A stretch of 64,000 bases of DNA from Pseudomonadota bacterium (lineage in GTDB: Bacteria > Pseudomonadota > Alphaproteobacteria > Rickettsiales > UBA3002), in the NCBI GenBank assembly GCA_040384265.1, contig JAZKJM010000001.1, forward strand, positions 351,975 through 415,974, written 5' to 3'. Both the position numbers and the translations under genes were made by a program. Under the pieces are notes generated by a model. The model did no database searches, was not told where the DNA came from, and saw nothing but the letters and a program-made list of their open reading frames with translations. This document shows positions 8,467 through 17,251 of this stretch, one piece after another (the first letter of the stretch is position 1; every line of letters begins with the position of its first letter).

Positions 8467-10524
8467 TTAGTCCACCGCCATTTCGGCATCCTGCGCACTC
8501 GTACGCCGGTGCTCCTCGCGCTTGGCATGCCCGCTTTTCGCAGTCTGATGCTCACGCTTGGCATGGTTGCCGCTTTTCGCCCGTGCCAGCGCCGCTTCGG
8601 CCATTTCAGCCGCACGTGCCTCGTCCTTATCGGCCGGCTCCTCCTTATCAGCCAGCGCGCTGTCGGTATTTTTCTGGTCCTTCACCAAACTGCGCCCGTT
8701 TTCGATCAGCGTGCCGAGATACGTCTTATCCCCCACCAGCTTGGGCACCACAAAGTCCGCGACGACATTTTCGATCCCATCCGCATGGGTCGGACTGCCA
8801 AGCAGCGCCTCAAACGCATCCAGCCCTCGATCGGCCAACATTTCCTCGCCTTTGCGCAGTTGGTCGATCTGCGCAGTGCCAAGCCCGCCCGCCTTCAGGT
8901 CTTCATCACTTTTTGCCGCTAGCGCGCTGACTTTATAGCGCAGCATCTGCTTATAACCCAGCTTCGCCCGGTGCAGCTGCACGCTCTTGATCGTCTGCTC
9001 GTCCTCGCCCGCCGCCTTCAGCACCCCATCGGGGAATGAGGCCGCGTAATCCAGTTTTTCCTCACCTTTCAGGCTTTGCAGCGATTCTTTGACATTCGGC
9101 AGGTCGAAATTGCGACCACTCAAATATTCCTTCGGGTCCACCGTATTCATCCGGTGCGATTTGCCCTCATAGCTTTCCAGCGTTGTCTTCACATCGGTCG
9201 CACTTGCCAGCCCGCGCCCGTAATTCTTGATAACCTTCTGTTCCCCCGCCAGCCGCACCAGCATCAGCGGGTTCAGTTTGCCGCCGCGCAGCGCTTCGGC
9301 AATCGGCTTCACCAGCGCATCCAAATCCTCATGCAGCGATTGCCGCAGCTCGCTGTAATTCGCATCAAGGTCGCACATCTCGCGCTGGTGCTGCTTGAAA
9401 ATCTCCGCGACATATTTCTCCAGCGGCAGCTCCTGCCCGCGCTGGCCCGGCAGCTGGAAGCGGTTATCACCGCCCGGGTTATTCTGCAGCTGCTCGCTCA
9501 AACAGGAAATCATCTCCCATGCCGAGTAAGGCTGGCGCGACTTCTTCAAACGGTTCATTTTGGATTCCGTCACTTTTCCAAGCAACGTCGGCAACAGCAT
9601 GTTTAAACCAAGCGCACCCATGCGGCCCGCTTCGTTATCATGCTTCTGGTGCAGGTCTTCGGCAACTTTCTTCTCAATCTCCGCATCCATTTCCAACCGG
9701 CGCTTTGCCGCGGCCGCAGCGCGCGCTTCGTTCTGTTCGGCGCCATAGTACCCACCGCGGTCATAGTGGCCGCCATGCCGTTCTTCATAGGCCCGGAGAC
9801 GCTCGCGCATCTCGCCCGCTTCCTTCTCATGCATTTTAAGGAAAATCGCTTCACGGTGTTTCCCCGTCCACAGCGAGCGCACATTCATGCCCTGGCCCAC
9901 GAAGTTGACCATGTTATTGCCCACCGCCGACAGCACCGTGCCACTATTAAGCGCCGACGCTTCCTTGCCCACCCGCTGGCGATGCGCCCAGATAACACTG
10001 TTATCCGTCGCTCTCACACTATTATACGTCCCGACAGAATGCTTGCCCATCAGGTCATCGAGCACCGGTGCCATGTGGCGCGCCACATCCGCCCGCGCGC
10101 GGTGCTGGCTTACCATGTCATTGCACAGCTTAACCGCCGAACCACCGACAAAAATGCCAAGGTTCACCCCAAGCGTCACCCCCGCCGCCGTGCGGTGGAG
10201 GGCAGTTTCCGAAAGCATTTTATCAGCAATTTTTATTTTCAGGCCCTGGTCGAACACTGTCTTGTAAAGTCTCGGTGACAGTGTGCGGGTAATTTCGCCG
10301 CTCATCCCTGCCCACAGGCCCTCGATCATCTTCACAACGCCCGAATCCATCTCGAACAGGCCAAACAGCTTGGCCGTGTTTTTGTCAGGATCGTCGCTGT
10401 ATTGGTGCCGCTGCAGGTCGTTCACGCCTTGCTCGATGCTCCGCTGCAACGCCGCCTTCGCGTCGTCCTTGCCCAGGGCGTCGTCGCGGTCGGAATTCTG
10501 CGAATGATAACGGCTACTGCTCAT
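8467..10524 (-). CDS. Unknown 685-aa protein, box-regulon member
   Basis: A charged, largely helical protein of no recognised family. One hydrophobic patch lies near residues 112-135 (AAGVTLGVNLGIFVGGSAVKL). A Glu/Arg/Ala-rich region at about 230-290 (EKEAGEMRERLRAYEERH) probably forms a coiled coil. The tail is basic and His-rich (GNHAKREHQTAKSGHAKREEHRR). The 456-aa protein encoded at 31470-32840 has a similar basic, His/Lys-rich tail and similar promoter, so the two may be functionally related, though I see no clear sequence homology. It is divergent from the plus-strand set starting at 10681; each side has its own box. No signal peptide. Confidence 0.7.
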   Translation of the reverse strand: MSSSRYHSQNSDRDDALGKDDAKAALQRSIEQGVNDLQRHQYSDDPDKNTAKLFGLFEMDSGVVKMIEGLWAGMSGEITRTLSPRLYKTVFDQGLKIKIADKMLSETALHRTAAGVTLGVNLGIFVGGSAVKLCNDMVSQHRARADVARHMAPVLDDLMGKHSVGTYNSVRATDNSVIWAHRQRVGKEASALNSGTVLSAVGNNMVNFVGQGMNVRSLWTGKHREAIFLKMHEKEAGEMRERLRAYEERHGGHYDRGGYYGAEQNEARAAAAAKRRLEMDAEIEKKVAEDLHQKHDNEAGRMGALGLNMLLPTLLGKVTESKMNRLKKSRQPYSAWEMISCLSEQLQNNPGGDNRFQLPGQRGQELPLEKYVAEIFKQHQREMCDLDANYSELRQSLHEDLDALVKPIAEALRGGKLNPLMLVRLAGEQKVIKNYGRGLASATDVKTTLESYEGKSHRMNTVDPKEYLSGRNFDLPNVKESLQSLKGEEKLDYAASFPDGVLKAAGEDEQTIKSVQLHRAKLGYKQMLRYKVSALAAKSDEDLKAGGLGTAQIDQLRKGEEMLADRGLDAFEALLGSPTHADGIENVVADFVVPKLVGDKTYLGTLIENGRSLVKDQKNTDSALADKEEPADKDEARAAEMAEAALARAKSGNHAKREHQTAKSGHAKREEHRRTSAQDAEMAVD

Positions 10525-10548
10525 AGGTTCTACATTCCTTCACCTTGC

Positions 10549-10593
10549 AGTATAAGCCAAGCAGCCCCCTCCATGTGTGACAGTTGTGTGAAA
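10549..10593 (-). promoter_or_regulatory. Direct-repeat box plus -10 for the 685-aa gene
   Basis: Minus strand: TTTCACA-CAAC-TGTCACA (10593-10576), 21 bases, then TATACT at 10554-10549. This is one of two oppositely pointing boxes in the same divergent intergenic region. Confidence 0.65.
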
Positions 10594-10617
10594 AATCACC
10601 CGCTAACCGGCCGCCAT

Positions 10618-10662
10618 TGTCACACAATCTTCACACTTAGCCCCCCACCGTTTTGCTACTAT
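10618..10662 (+). promoter_or_regulatory. Direct-repeat box plus extended -10 for the 10681 gene set
   Basis: TGTCACA-CAAT-CTTCACA at 10618-10635, 21 bases, then TGC-TACTAT with the hexamer at 10657-10662. The expected start near 10669 leaves about 11 bases of leader with GAGGGA. Confidence 0.75.
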
Positions 10663-10680
10663 CGGGGTGAGGGAATGTAT

Positions 10681-11670
10681 ATGAACGCAACTGCACCAGT
10701 CATGACACCAGAGAAACGCCGGGAGGAGGCTTTTAGCCGCTTGACCGACAAAGCGAAGGGCATCGCGCTCAAAACCGGCAAATCCTGGTTGTCGTCCTTT
10801 ACTGGTGGACTCTCAGACGCTGGGGATTTCGTTGAAATTGCAGGCGACCTTGCGGGCGCCGAAAAGGGTGGCAAGGGCTTTTTTGAGTCAATCATGGAGT
10901 GGTTTAAGCCCCTTATTGACTGGTTTAAAAATCTTCTGGGCATGATCGATCACGATGCAACCCTGGCTGAAAAAACTGTGCCAGAGAAAATTTCTCAATC
11001 CACTGCCTTCAAAACCATGGCCACCAAACTGGGCCTGAAAGAAGAAGTCGGCACGGACATTCAAAAGATCATTTCTGAATCCGGGAAAAGCTATCTGAGC
11101 GACGGCATTCCAGCGTTCGACGAAGACGGCACACAAACCAACACCATAAACCATGTCGTAAAAACACATGAAGACATTGTGACCCATCTGGTCGGTGTAC
11201 CGAAAAAGAGCGTCGGCCGCCTCGCTCAGCAATACCCCGACATGCCCCCACAAAAACGCGAAGAACTCGCCGAACAGATCGCTAGCTACGTCACCGGCCT
11301 GCCCCCACAGCCCGCTGATGGCTACGATCTCGCCCAACTCATCCGCAAAAATGCCAAAGGCGAATACATCAATATCTCCGGCGGATTAGCCGGCACCTTG
11401 CTCACCACGCAAGCCAAGGCAAAAGGCCCGAATCATCCGAAAGATGCACTGCAAGAGAGTGATATCCCACTCGTCTTCAAGGAAGAGACGCTCAATGCCG
11501 CAGTGGCGGCCATCAACGCCATCTCCAAGGTGGATCCCAAGGACGCCGCCAAAGCTGCTGCACCAGCAACTACACCGGTTGCTGGTGGGACAAACGTAGC
11601 ACCCGGCACCCAACCCGTCGGCAACACCGGCATTCCCGCCGCGCCGCCCGCACCAAAAGCGAAAGGCTGA
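10681..11670 (+). CDS. Unknown 329-aa protein, first gene of a box-controlled plus-strand set
   Basis: I choose the ATG at 10681 because GAGGGA lies six bases upstream; an in-frame ATG at 10675 would touch the ribosome site. The frame remains open upstream, but the promoter lies there. The N-terminal half is amphipathic (SRLTDKAKGIALKTGKSWLSSFTGGLSDAGDFVEIAGDL) with a Trp/Phe-rich segment EWFKPLIDWFKNLLG. A Pro/Ala-rich low-complexity tail follows from about residue 285. No signal peptide or known domain. It is followed three bases later by the 203-aa gene, so they form an operon. Its codon use matches the neighbouring genes. Confidence 0.7.
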   Translation: MNATAPVMTPEKRREEAFSRLTDKAKGIALKTGKSWLSSFTGGLSDAGDFVEIAGDLAGAEKGGKGFFESIMEWFKPLIDWFKNLLGMIDHDATLAEKTVPEKISQSTAFKTMATKLGLKEEVGTDIQKIISESGKSYLSDGIPAFDEDGTQTNTINHVVKTHEDIVTHLVGVPKKSVGRLAQQYPDMPPQKREELAEQIASYVTGLPPQPADGYDLAQLIRKNAKGEYINISGGLAGTLLTTQAKAKGPNHPKDALQESDIPLVFKEETLNAAVAAINAISKVDPKDAAKAAAPATTPVAGGTNVAPGTQPVGNTGIPAAPPAPKAKG

Positions 11671-11673
11671 TAA

Positions 11674-12285
11674 ATGGCAATCAGCCCCAAACCCACTGAT
11701 CCCACTCCCAACGGCACTTTCGCCGAGGGCATCAATTTTGATACGGTCTATGAAAGCATCGCCAAAAAAGGCATCCAGCTCAGCGCCGAAGAAAAAGGGA
11801 AACTAAAAACAATCTGCCTCGAAGAACTCAAGGATAATGACGGCGGCGTGCTCAGCAGCCTTGGCATCACCAACATCATGCACGCCATCTTCGCCTTCGT
11901 CCAAAACCTGTTCAACGGCTCGGATGGCGTCGGCCTCAACAATATCGGCACCCATCTCGGCCAAACGGCAACAAAAACGCGCGAGCTAAACAAGCTGCGC
12001 CAGCTCGACACTGCCGCCCAACGAATCGACATCCGCCTGCGCAACGCCGGCGGCAATCTCGCCGCCGCCGCCAGCCTGGTATCCGGCCAAACACTCGCCA
12101 GCGATCCCACGCCCTACGACGTCACCGCTGCCAACTCCATCATCTACAGTCAGCTTCGCGCCCGCATCGACCTTCCCGCGAACGCCACTTCCAGCCTCAA
12201 TCCCGGGTCGCATTATGCCGAATTCGTACCGCCGCTTCCCACACCTAACAAGAGCCCATTGACGGCACGCGGCCTGTCAGCGTAG
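11674..12285 (+). CDS. Unknown 203-aa protein, second gene of the set
   Basis: Starts three bases after the stop of the preceding gene. The protein has a short helical N-terminal domain (FDTVYESIAKKGIQLSAEEKGKLKTICLEEL), a hydrophobic stretch at about residues 63-80 (LGITNIMHAIFAFVQNLF) and a helical middle part. The end is Pro-rich. I do not recognise a family. The AIFAFVQNLFNGSDG and DWFKNLLGMIDHDA segments of this and the preceding protein are alike in character, which may point to a shared membrane-binding helix; that is a weak inference. Confidence 0.6.
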   Translation: MAISPKPTDPTPNGTFAEGINFDTVYESIAKKGIQLSAEEKGKLKTICLEELKDNDGGVLSSLGITNIMHAIFAFVQNLFNGSDGVGLNNIGTHLGQTATKTRELNKLRQLDTAAQRIDIRLRNAGGNLAAAASLVSGQTLASDPTPYDVTAANSIIYSQLRARIDLPANATSSLNPGSHYAEFVPPLPTPNKSPLTARGLSA

Positions 12286-12295
12286 ACTACCCGCC

Positions 12296-12811
12296 ATGCG
12301 CACCAATTATAAATTCCACGCGATGGCCATTTCGACACTCTGCGTCGTCATCACCGTCCTGTATTTCCTGATCGGCCCCAAACCCGAAGTCCCGGCAGAC
12401 CAACAGCCGGTCGGTAGCCGCTATATCACCATCTACAGCGCGACCTGGGGCGAAAATTGCAACGAAGCCATCCAGCAAACTCTTGCCGCGCGCACCCATA
12501 TCCCCCTCAATAAGGATAAAGATAAGGATGCAGACGGCAATCCTATCGAACATGAGAAACTGCAGAAAGTACTCCCCAACAATGCCCTCTCCGCCATGAG
12601 CGCCTTGTGCAACGGTAAGCTCTCCTGCAACATGCGCGTCGATAGCGAAACCATCGGCTTTGATCCCATGATGAGCTGCTTCAAAAAATTACAAGTCAGC
12701 TACCGCTGCTACAGCTACGACCGTCTCATCAGCCAGAGCCTGAATGATGGCGATACCCTCGCCATGAACTGCGCCCCAGACGCTGTAGCACCCCCTGCTA
12801 ATCCGCAATAG
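12296..12811 (+). CDS. Membrane-anchored or secreted protein with a SUEL-type lectin domain
   Basis: A 171-aa protein with an N-terminal signal or anchor helix (residues about 9-27, MAISTLCVVITVLYFLIGP). The remainder resembles the SUEL/rhamnose-binding lectin fold: RYITIYSATWGENCN at the start, ALCNGKLSCNMRV in the middle, and CFKKLQVSYRCYS at the end, with the Cys spacing of that family. In animals these domains bind rhamnose or galactose; in bacteria they are rare and poorly studied. A role in cell-surface sugar binding is inferred. It lies ten bases behind the 203-aa gene and probably shares its transcript. Confidence 0.5.
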   Translation: MRTNYKFHAMAISTLCVVITVLYFLIGPKPEVPADQQPVGSRYITIYSATWGENCNEAIQQTLAARTHIPLNKDKDKDADGNPIEHEKLQKVLPNNALSAMSALCNGKLSCNMRVDSETIGFDPMMSCFKKLQVSYRCYSYDRLISQSLNDGDTLAMNCAPDAVAPPANPQ

Positions 12812-12866
12812 ATACATCCTCACCGCCGCTGCCCTTGGCGTTTGCGTCGGCATCGGCGGCGCATTA

Positions 12867-13334
12867 ATGTTCATCGCCCGCCCATCACCACCCATTATCG
12901 TCGTCGCCCCGGTTGCAGAACCAGTCACGCCCGCTGCCCCACCGGCAGCACCCATCGCGGATCCAAACGATTCATCCACCCAGATCCTCGAACTCTTCAA
13001 CCCATCCGACCAATATCTCACCAACCAGCTCAGCGACACCGTCATCACCCAGCAGATCGAGCAAATCTTCACCCTTAGTTTCGTGCTGACGAAATGCCAC
13101 CGCATCACCGCTGATGATTACCGCGACAGTTTCCGCGCCCTCATCGTCTATGCCCAGCAAATGAAACTCGCGCCCGATGGCGTTAGCGCCGAAGCCCGCG
13201 TCCGCAAAATCGCTGAATCCGCCGGTGCGAGCTACGCGCTCGTCTACAGCCGCACCAACTGCGCGGATCCCGACCTGCCCATCCGCGCCCAGCAATTACT
13301 GAAATGGCAAACCGCCATCTTAGACAATCACTAG
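12867..13334 (+). CDS. Unknown protein, probably membrane-anchored; start uncertain
   Basis: From the ATG at 12867 the product has 155 aa. The same frame stays open upstream to a stop just before 12795, and the codons between encode IRNRYILTAAALGVCVGIGGALMFIA, a typical positive-inside anchor helix. The true start may therefore be a non-ATG codon (CTG at 12795 is in frame) overlapping the lectin gene. After the anchor comes a Pro/Ala linker (PPIIVVAPVAEPVTPAAPPAAP) and a small helical domain with two Cys. The 3' end overlaps the convergent tail-tube gene by 15 bases. Confidence 0.55.
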   Translation: MFIARPSPPIIVVAPVAEPVTPAAPPAAPIADPNDSSTQILELFNPSDQYLTNQLSDTVITQQIEQIFTLSFVLTKCHRITADDYRDSFRALIVYAQQMKLAPDGVSAEARVRKIAESAGASYALVYSRTNCADPDLPIRAQQLLKWQTAILDNH

Positions 13335-13724
13335 CGCCCCGGTCGATTCCAACCGGCATTGCAGCCGCTTTACATTCCCGGCCTCCATCGTCTCGCGGTA
13401 AAGCGTTACCACCGCCGTAAACAGCAGCGTTTCCGCCGTGTTCATCTCTAATTTGAAATTGCCGCTGGCCCCGCTCAGCATCAGGCTGCGCAGCCGCAGC
13501 GGCGCCGCATCATCGGTCGCCAGCCCATCGCACTCGATCACCGCGTGCCGCGCGGTGGTGCCCGTGCTCACCTGCCATGCATCCGCCGCAATCGCGGTCG
13601 CCACCGCATTGCGCTGGCTGATTTCGCAGCGCGTCACCATCGCGCCTTTCAGCGTCGCAAAGCCCTCGCTCATCAGCCCATCACCCACCAGCAGGCTCAG
13701 CCCATCCGCGCCAATCATCGCCAT
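13320..13724 (-). CDS. Major tail tube protein, TP901-1/GTA orfg9 type
   Basis: A 134-aa protein with the pattern expected of small GTA tail-tube subunits: VTRCEISQRNAVATAIAADAWQ followed by SGASGNFKLEMNTAETLLFTAVVTLYRETMEAGNVKRLQCRLESTGALVIV. It is somewhat divergent, so the call leans on position directly after the DUF3168 gene. The tail assembly chaperone and tape-measure genes that should follow are missing. Its end overlaps a convergent gene. Confidence 0.65.
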   Translation of the reverse strand: MAMIGADGLSLLVGDGLMSEGFATLKGAMVTRCEISQRNAVATAIAADAWQVSTGTTARHAVIECDGLATDDAAPLRLRSLMLSGASGNFKLEMNTAETLLFTAVVTLYRETMEAGNVKRLQCRLESTGALVIV

Positions 13725-13725
13725 A

Positions 13726-14130
13726 TCAATTCTCCGTCACCGTTGCAGTGATTGTCAGCGTGCCATGAATCCGCGTGCCCTGCTCGATCAGCGTGGTCTC
13801 CGCCTGCTCACACCGCAGCAGCACCAGCTGGTAACCACTCATCGTCAACGTGCCCAAATGCACCAGCGCAAATATCCGGTTCATAATCGCAAGCGCCGTC
13901 TTGCGGCCACCAACATCCGTCCACACATCCAGCCCCAGCCGGCATTGGGCCACACTCACCCCGTCCGCCGCCACCACATTCTGCAGCCCGTCGCCAATCA
14001 CCACATAGGGCAACGCCGCTCCCTGCGGCACCGTGTCATACACCCCGCCGACCATGCCCATCAGCACGCCATCCGCATGCAGCTTGCCATACAGCGCCCG
14101 CTGCACTTCCATCAACGCCAATCCGCTCAT
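13726..14130 (-). CDS. Tail terminator/DUF3168 protein (GTA orfg8-like)
   Basis: The 134-aa protein matches DUF3168: ALMEVQRALYGKLHADGVLMGMVGGVYDTVPQGAALPYVVIGD at the N-terminus and a GTRIHGTLTITATVTEN end. These proteins cap the tail tube and join it to the head. Its ATG overlaps the stop of the adaptor gene and it ends one base before the tail-tube gene, showing tight coupling. Confidence 0.8.
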   Translation of the reverse strand: MSGLALMEVQRALYGKLHADGVLMGMVGGVYDTVPQGAALPYVVIGDGLQNVVAADGVSVAQCRLGLDVWTDVGGRKTALAIMNRIFALVHLGTLTMSGYQLVLLRCEQAETTLIEQGTRIHGTLTITATVTEN

Positions 14131-14447
14131 AAATTTTCCTCATAGGTTAGGATGCTCAACGCCTCGCCCGTCTCATGCAACGAGTGAATCACCAGCGTGC
14201 GCGATTTCCACACAACGCGCATGGATGCCTTGATGTCCGTGCGCAAACGCACCTTCACCCGATACCCTGCCCGCGCATTCAGCTGATCGCCAATCACCCG
14301 TTCGCTGTCGGACACATACACCGGCGTCACGTTCGCAAATACATTGGCCAGTTCCGACCAGCTGACCGTCTGCCCGCCATACCCGTCATCCACCCGCACC
14401 TGCTGCTGAATGCTGACCCGCTCGGTCAACTGCGATGCCAGCGTCAT
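14127..14447 (-). CDS. Head-tail adaptor (GTA orfg7-like)
   Basis: Starting at the ATG at 14447 (MTLASQLTERVSIQQ) gives 106 aa and a four-base overlap with the connector gene. The sequence VDDGYGGQTVSWSELANVFANVTPV ... RVIGDQLNARAGYRVKVRLR is the typical phage head-tail joining pattern (SPP1 gp16/HK97 gp10-like). It fills the ring between connector and tail. Confidence 0.8.
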   Translation of the reverse strand: MTLASQLTERVSIQQQVRVDDGYGGQTVSWSELANVFANVTPVYVSDSERVIGDQLNARAGYRVKVRLRTDIKASMRVVWKSRTLVIHSLHETGEALSILTYEENL

Positions 14448-14992
14448 AGCGACACCCGGCGATACGGCTGATAACACGCCAGCGCCTGCGTCGGCAGCGG
14501 CACTGCGCCCTCCCGGTTTTCCATCATCGAGGCGATGTGGTGCAATATACCCTGCGTAATCTGCGCCGGCACCTCGCTCACCGTCGCCGCGCTCGATGCG
14601 CTGAAGCGCACTGTCAGATTTTCAATGCTCGGCGCGTTAGTGAACAGCACCGCATAGCCATCCACACTCAGCCGATAATTCGCTGCATTCATGGTCGAGC
14701 TTGCGCCCGCCTCATTCACCAGCGTCACACTCGTAATGCTTTGCGCCGGGCCAAACGGCAGACGAATCCGCACACCGCACGGGTTCGCCACCGTGTAATC
14801 CCACACCTGCGGCAGCAGCGCCATGCGCAGGTAGGATTCAGCAAACTGCCGCGCCGTGACAATCGCCCGCGTAATCGCGTCGTCGTCGCCCGTATGTTCC
14901 ACACGCAGAAATGTTTTTGCCTGGGCAAGCGTTACCGGCTCGCTCGCAGGCCCGCTCACAAGCCGCAGCTCGCAGGATGCGTCATCGCTCAT
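14444..14992 (-). CDS. Head-tail connector protein (GTA orfg6/gp6-like)
   Basis: I choose the ATG at 14992 (MSDDASCELRLVSGP) because GGAG lies six bases upstream; 182 aa. The protein has the gp6/phiE125 gp8 pattern EPVTLAQAKTFLRVEHTGDDDAITRAIVTARQFAESYLRMAL and an alpha-helical end ITQGILHHIASMMENREG. The frame continues upstream to an ATG at 15151, encoding a 53-residue stretch with an SREDVALLVRLGWATLIPD motif; this could be an N-terminal extension or a remnant of a separate small gene. Confidence 0.75.
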   Translation of the reverse strand: MSDDASCELRLVSGPASEPVTLAQAKTFLRVEHTGDDDAITRAIVTARQFAESYLRMALLPQVWDYTVANPCGVRIRLPFGPAQSITSVTLVNEAGASSTMNAANYRLSVDGYAVLFTNAPSIENLTVRFSASSAATVSEVPAQITQGILHHIASMMENREGAVPLPTQALACYQPYRRVSL

Positions 14993-15170
14993 AGGGTCTC
15001 CAGAAAAAAGGGGTGAATCGGGAATCAACGTCGCCCAGCCAAGGCGCACTAAAAGCGCCACATCCTCGCGCGACAACGGCCGCGCGCCATCAACGCACAG
15101 CACCGCGCCACCGCCCCACCAGCTGCGCGGGCGATAGAGATGACACGGCATATCAAAACGCTAAGGGGAG

Positions 15171-15512
15171 TTATTCGTGCTCGTTGGCGATCTTGCTCAG
15201 TTCAGCCGCCAGCCGGTTGGCATTACCGGGGTCGGGAATATCCAGCATGCCATCATGGTTGAAGCCGTAATCCTCTTCCATGCGCGCGCGGATGTCCGCA
15301 GTCGGCTCGCCCACGCCCGCCTCGATGATGACGCCATGCTCCTCAGGATAAAACAAGCCCTGCTGCTGCGCTTCCATGAAGGCCTGCAGCTTGTCCGCCC
15401 GCACGCCCACATAGGCATAGATCCCTGCACCGTCCGGGTCTTCGCCACGCACCAGCAACACGCAGACTGTCTTTTCCGCGAGGATTTTTTCAGACCGGCT
15501 CAACTCGCTCAC
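15171..15512 (-). CDS. Hypothetical protein between capsid and connector genes
   Basis: The start is taken as GTG at 15512 because AAGGAG lies exactly six bases upstream; an in-frame ATG at 15536 lacks such a site. The 113-aa acidic product (VCVLLVRGEDPDGAGIYAYVGVRADKLQAFMEAQQQGLFYPEEHGVIIEAGVGEP) looks like a compact alpha/beta domain. I do not recognise the family. It resembles the small proteins with unknown roles encoded near GTA capsids and is likely co-transcribed with the connector genes. Confidence 0.6.
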   Translation of the reverse strand: MSELSRSEKILAEKTVCVLLVRGEDPDGAGIYAYVGVRADKLQAFMEAQQQGLFYPEEHGVIIEAGVGEPTADIRARMEEDYGFNHDGMLDIPDPGNANRLAAELSKIANEHE

Positions 15513-15740
15513 GGAATGCTCCTTATGAAGCCTCAACTTTACGGTTATCGCCCACCACCGTCAACAAAAACGCCGCGCCCGAAGGGTATAGACGCCTGTT
15601 TACGGGCCGTTGCCGACAAATATGCCATATTGCTTAGGTATAGGCGGGTGTGCCCGAAGGCACACCCGCCCTTCAACGCCGCCTTAACACGTGCCGGTGG
15701 GTGGGGCACAAACGACCGTGGGCGCGCTGAATGCCATGCC

Positions 15741-16937
15741 TTAAAGCAGCTTCAGCAGCTTGATAGCTTCGGTGTTGACCACTTCACCGCCCACCCGCTT
15801 GGTGGTGTAGAACTTCACAAACGGTTTCGCGGTAAACGGATCACGCAGGGTGCGGATGCCAATGCGATCCACCACCAGATAGGCGCGCTTAAAGTCCGCA
15901 ATCGCTACCGAAAGCGAGCTTGCCGCCGGCACCGGCATGTCGGAGGCCAACGCCACCGGCACACCCAGCAACGTGTCCGGCGTGCCTGCCGACAGGCCCG
16001 GCTGCCAGAGATACTGGTTGGTGGTCGCCTCTTTCAATAAGCGCACCGCCTGCACGGTGGTGCGATGCATCAGGAACGTCGCGTGGCGCGCATAATCATC
16101 CTTCAGCGAGTAATACAGCTGCACCAGGCTATCGGCCGTCACCGTTGCCGAAGTGCCGGTTGTCACCTGCTGAATCTGCCCCCACGCCGTGCCCGCCGTA
16201 TAGGTCAGGATGCCCTTCGGTTTGGTGGTGCCATCGCCGGTGATAAACGCGGTGGCCTCAAGGCGCGCCATTTTATCGGCCACCTTGCGGGCAATCCATT
16301 GCTCAATATCGATCGATGCATCATCGATCAGTTTCTGCGTCGCCTGCGGCTGCGCATACATCTCATACGTATCCACCGTATTGCGGCCAATGGTCGAGGA
16401 TGTGGTTTCCGCCGAGCGCACCGTGGTCTCATCGCCCCACGCCGCATCCATATCGACCGTGTCCTCAATCAAATCCAGCGAGTCGGAGGAAATCGTCTCC
16501 ACCGTCGCAAGCGAACGCATCGGCGAGGATTCATTGACAATCTGCACAATCAAATCCGCCAGCTGGTTAGGCACCAGGTAGCCACCGCTCGCATCCGTCC
16601 CCGCCGAAAGCGCCTTGGTCTGGATCTGCTCCAGACCCGATTCCGTGCCCTTGCGCAGGTAGGAATGAAACGCCGCCTTATACTCCGATTGGTCTTCGCC
16701 GCGATAGCCCAGCGAGCTCATCTCGCGGCCCGGACGCGCATGCGCCGTTTCCATGCGATCCATCCGGTGCTTATGCTGGTCCAGCGCATCGTTGATTTTT
16801 TTCAAATGGTCGGTGTGCAGCGGGTCGGCATACCCCTTACGCTCAATTTCGCTCAGGCGGTTTTCGTTCACCTGTTTAAATTGCTCCCAGGCACTGCCCA
16901 GCGCATACATACCGTCGGTCACTTCTTGAATTGTCAT
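15741..16937 (-). CDS. HK97-type major capsid protein (GTA orfg5-like)
   Basis: A 398-aa protein: residues 1-100 form a charged coiled-coil delta (scaffold) region, then a Gly/Ser boundary (ALSAGTDASGGYLVP) that marks the usual start of the mature HK97 capsid domain. The fold motifs SPMRSLATVETISSD, DIEQWIARKVADKMARLEATAFITGDGTTKPKGIL and the C-terminal RIGIRTLRDPFTAKPFVKFYTTKRVGGEVVNTEAIKLLKL are all present. The upstream prohead protease is expected to remove the delta region. A plus-strand gene separates it from the protease gene. Confidence 0.9.
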   Translation of the reverse strand: MTIQEVTDGMYALGSAWEQFKQVNENRLSEIERKGYADPLHTDHLKKINDALDQHKHRMDRMETAHARPGREMSSLGYRGEDQSEYKAAFHSYLRKGTESGLEQIQTKALSAGTDASGGYLVPNQLADLIVQIVNESSPMRSLATVETISSDSLDLIEDTVDMDAAWGDETTVRSAETTSSTIGRNTVDTYEMYAQPQATQKLIDDASIDIEQWIARKVADKMARLEATAFITGDGTTKPKGILTYTAGTAWGQIQQVTTGTSATVTADSLVQLYYSLKDDYARHATFLMHRTTVQAVRLLKEATTNQYLWQPGLSAGTPDTLLGVPVALASDMPVPAASSLSVAIADFKRAYLVVDRIGIRTLRDPFTAKPFVKFYTTKRVGGEVVNTEAIKLLKLL

Positions 16938-17251
16938 CGTATCATCCTCTAATTAAGTGAAAAAAGAACGATGCCGATCACGCCGTTTCCGTCGTCATCC
17001 ACATCACGTAAAAATTAATAAAATTCTACCAAAGTTTAACTTGTGTTAACTTTTTGCCCGTGTTACCGTTTTTTCAAGTGAACGAACAACCTATCCCCAG
17101 CCAATCAAAACGGGGTGTTAACGAGTCGCTGAAAGATGTTGCCATCCCTGCATCGCTTCAGCATAGTTTAGGTCGGGATTGTCAGGCGCAACGCTTGGCT
17201 GTCTCATAAAAACAATAGCCCCTCACCGGGGCACAGCGCAGGCAAGTTTTT
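16938..17251. other. AT-rich intergenic region upstream of the capsid gene
   Basis: About 310 bases without a gene. It holds a TTAAC-TTGTG-TTAAC repeat at 17036-17050 that recurs as a near match at 23221-23236. The TTAA spacing is six rather than the seven of a CtrA site. No clear sigma-70 promoter was found. Confidence 0.5.

Noticed and set aside
5503..10524. Tape-measure protein among the three large minus-strand genes
   Set aside because: They have separate promoters, hydrophobic hairpins in the middle and no long uninterrupted helical repeat; none resembles the GTA tape measure by eye. A profile search could still overturn this.
17036..17050. CtrA binding site upstream of the capsid gene
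   Set aside because: The TTAA half-sites are six bases apart; the CtrA consensus needs seven.
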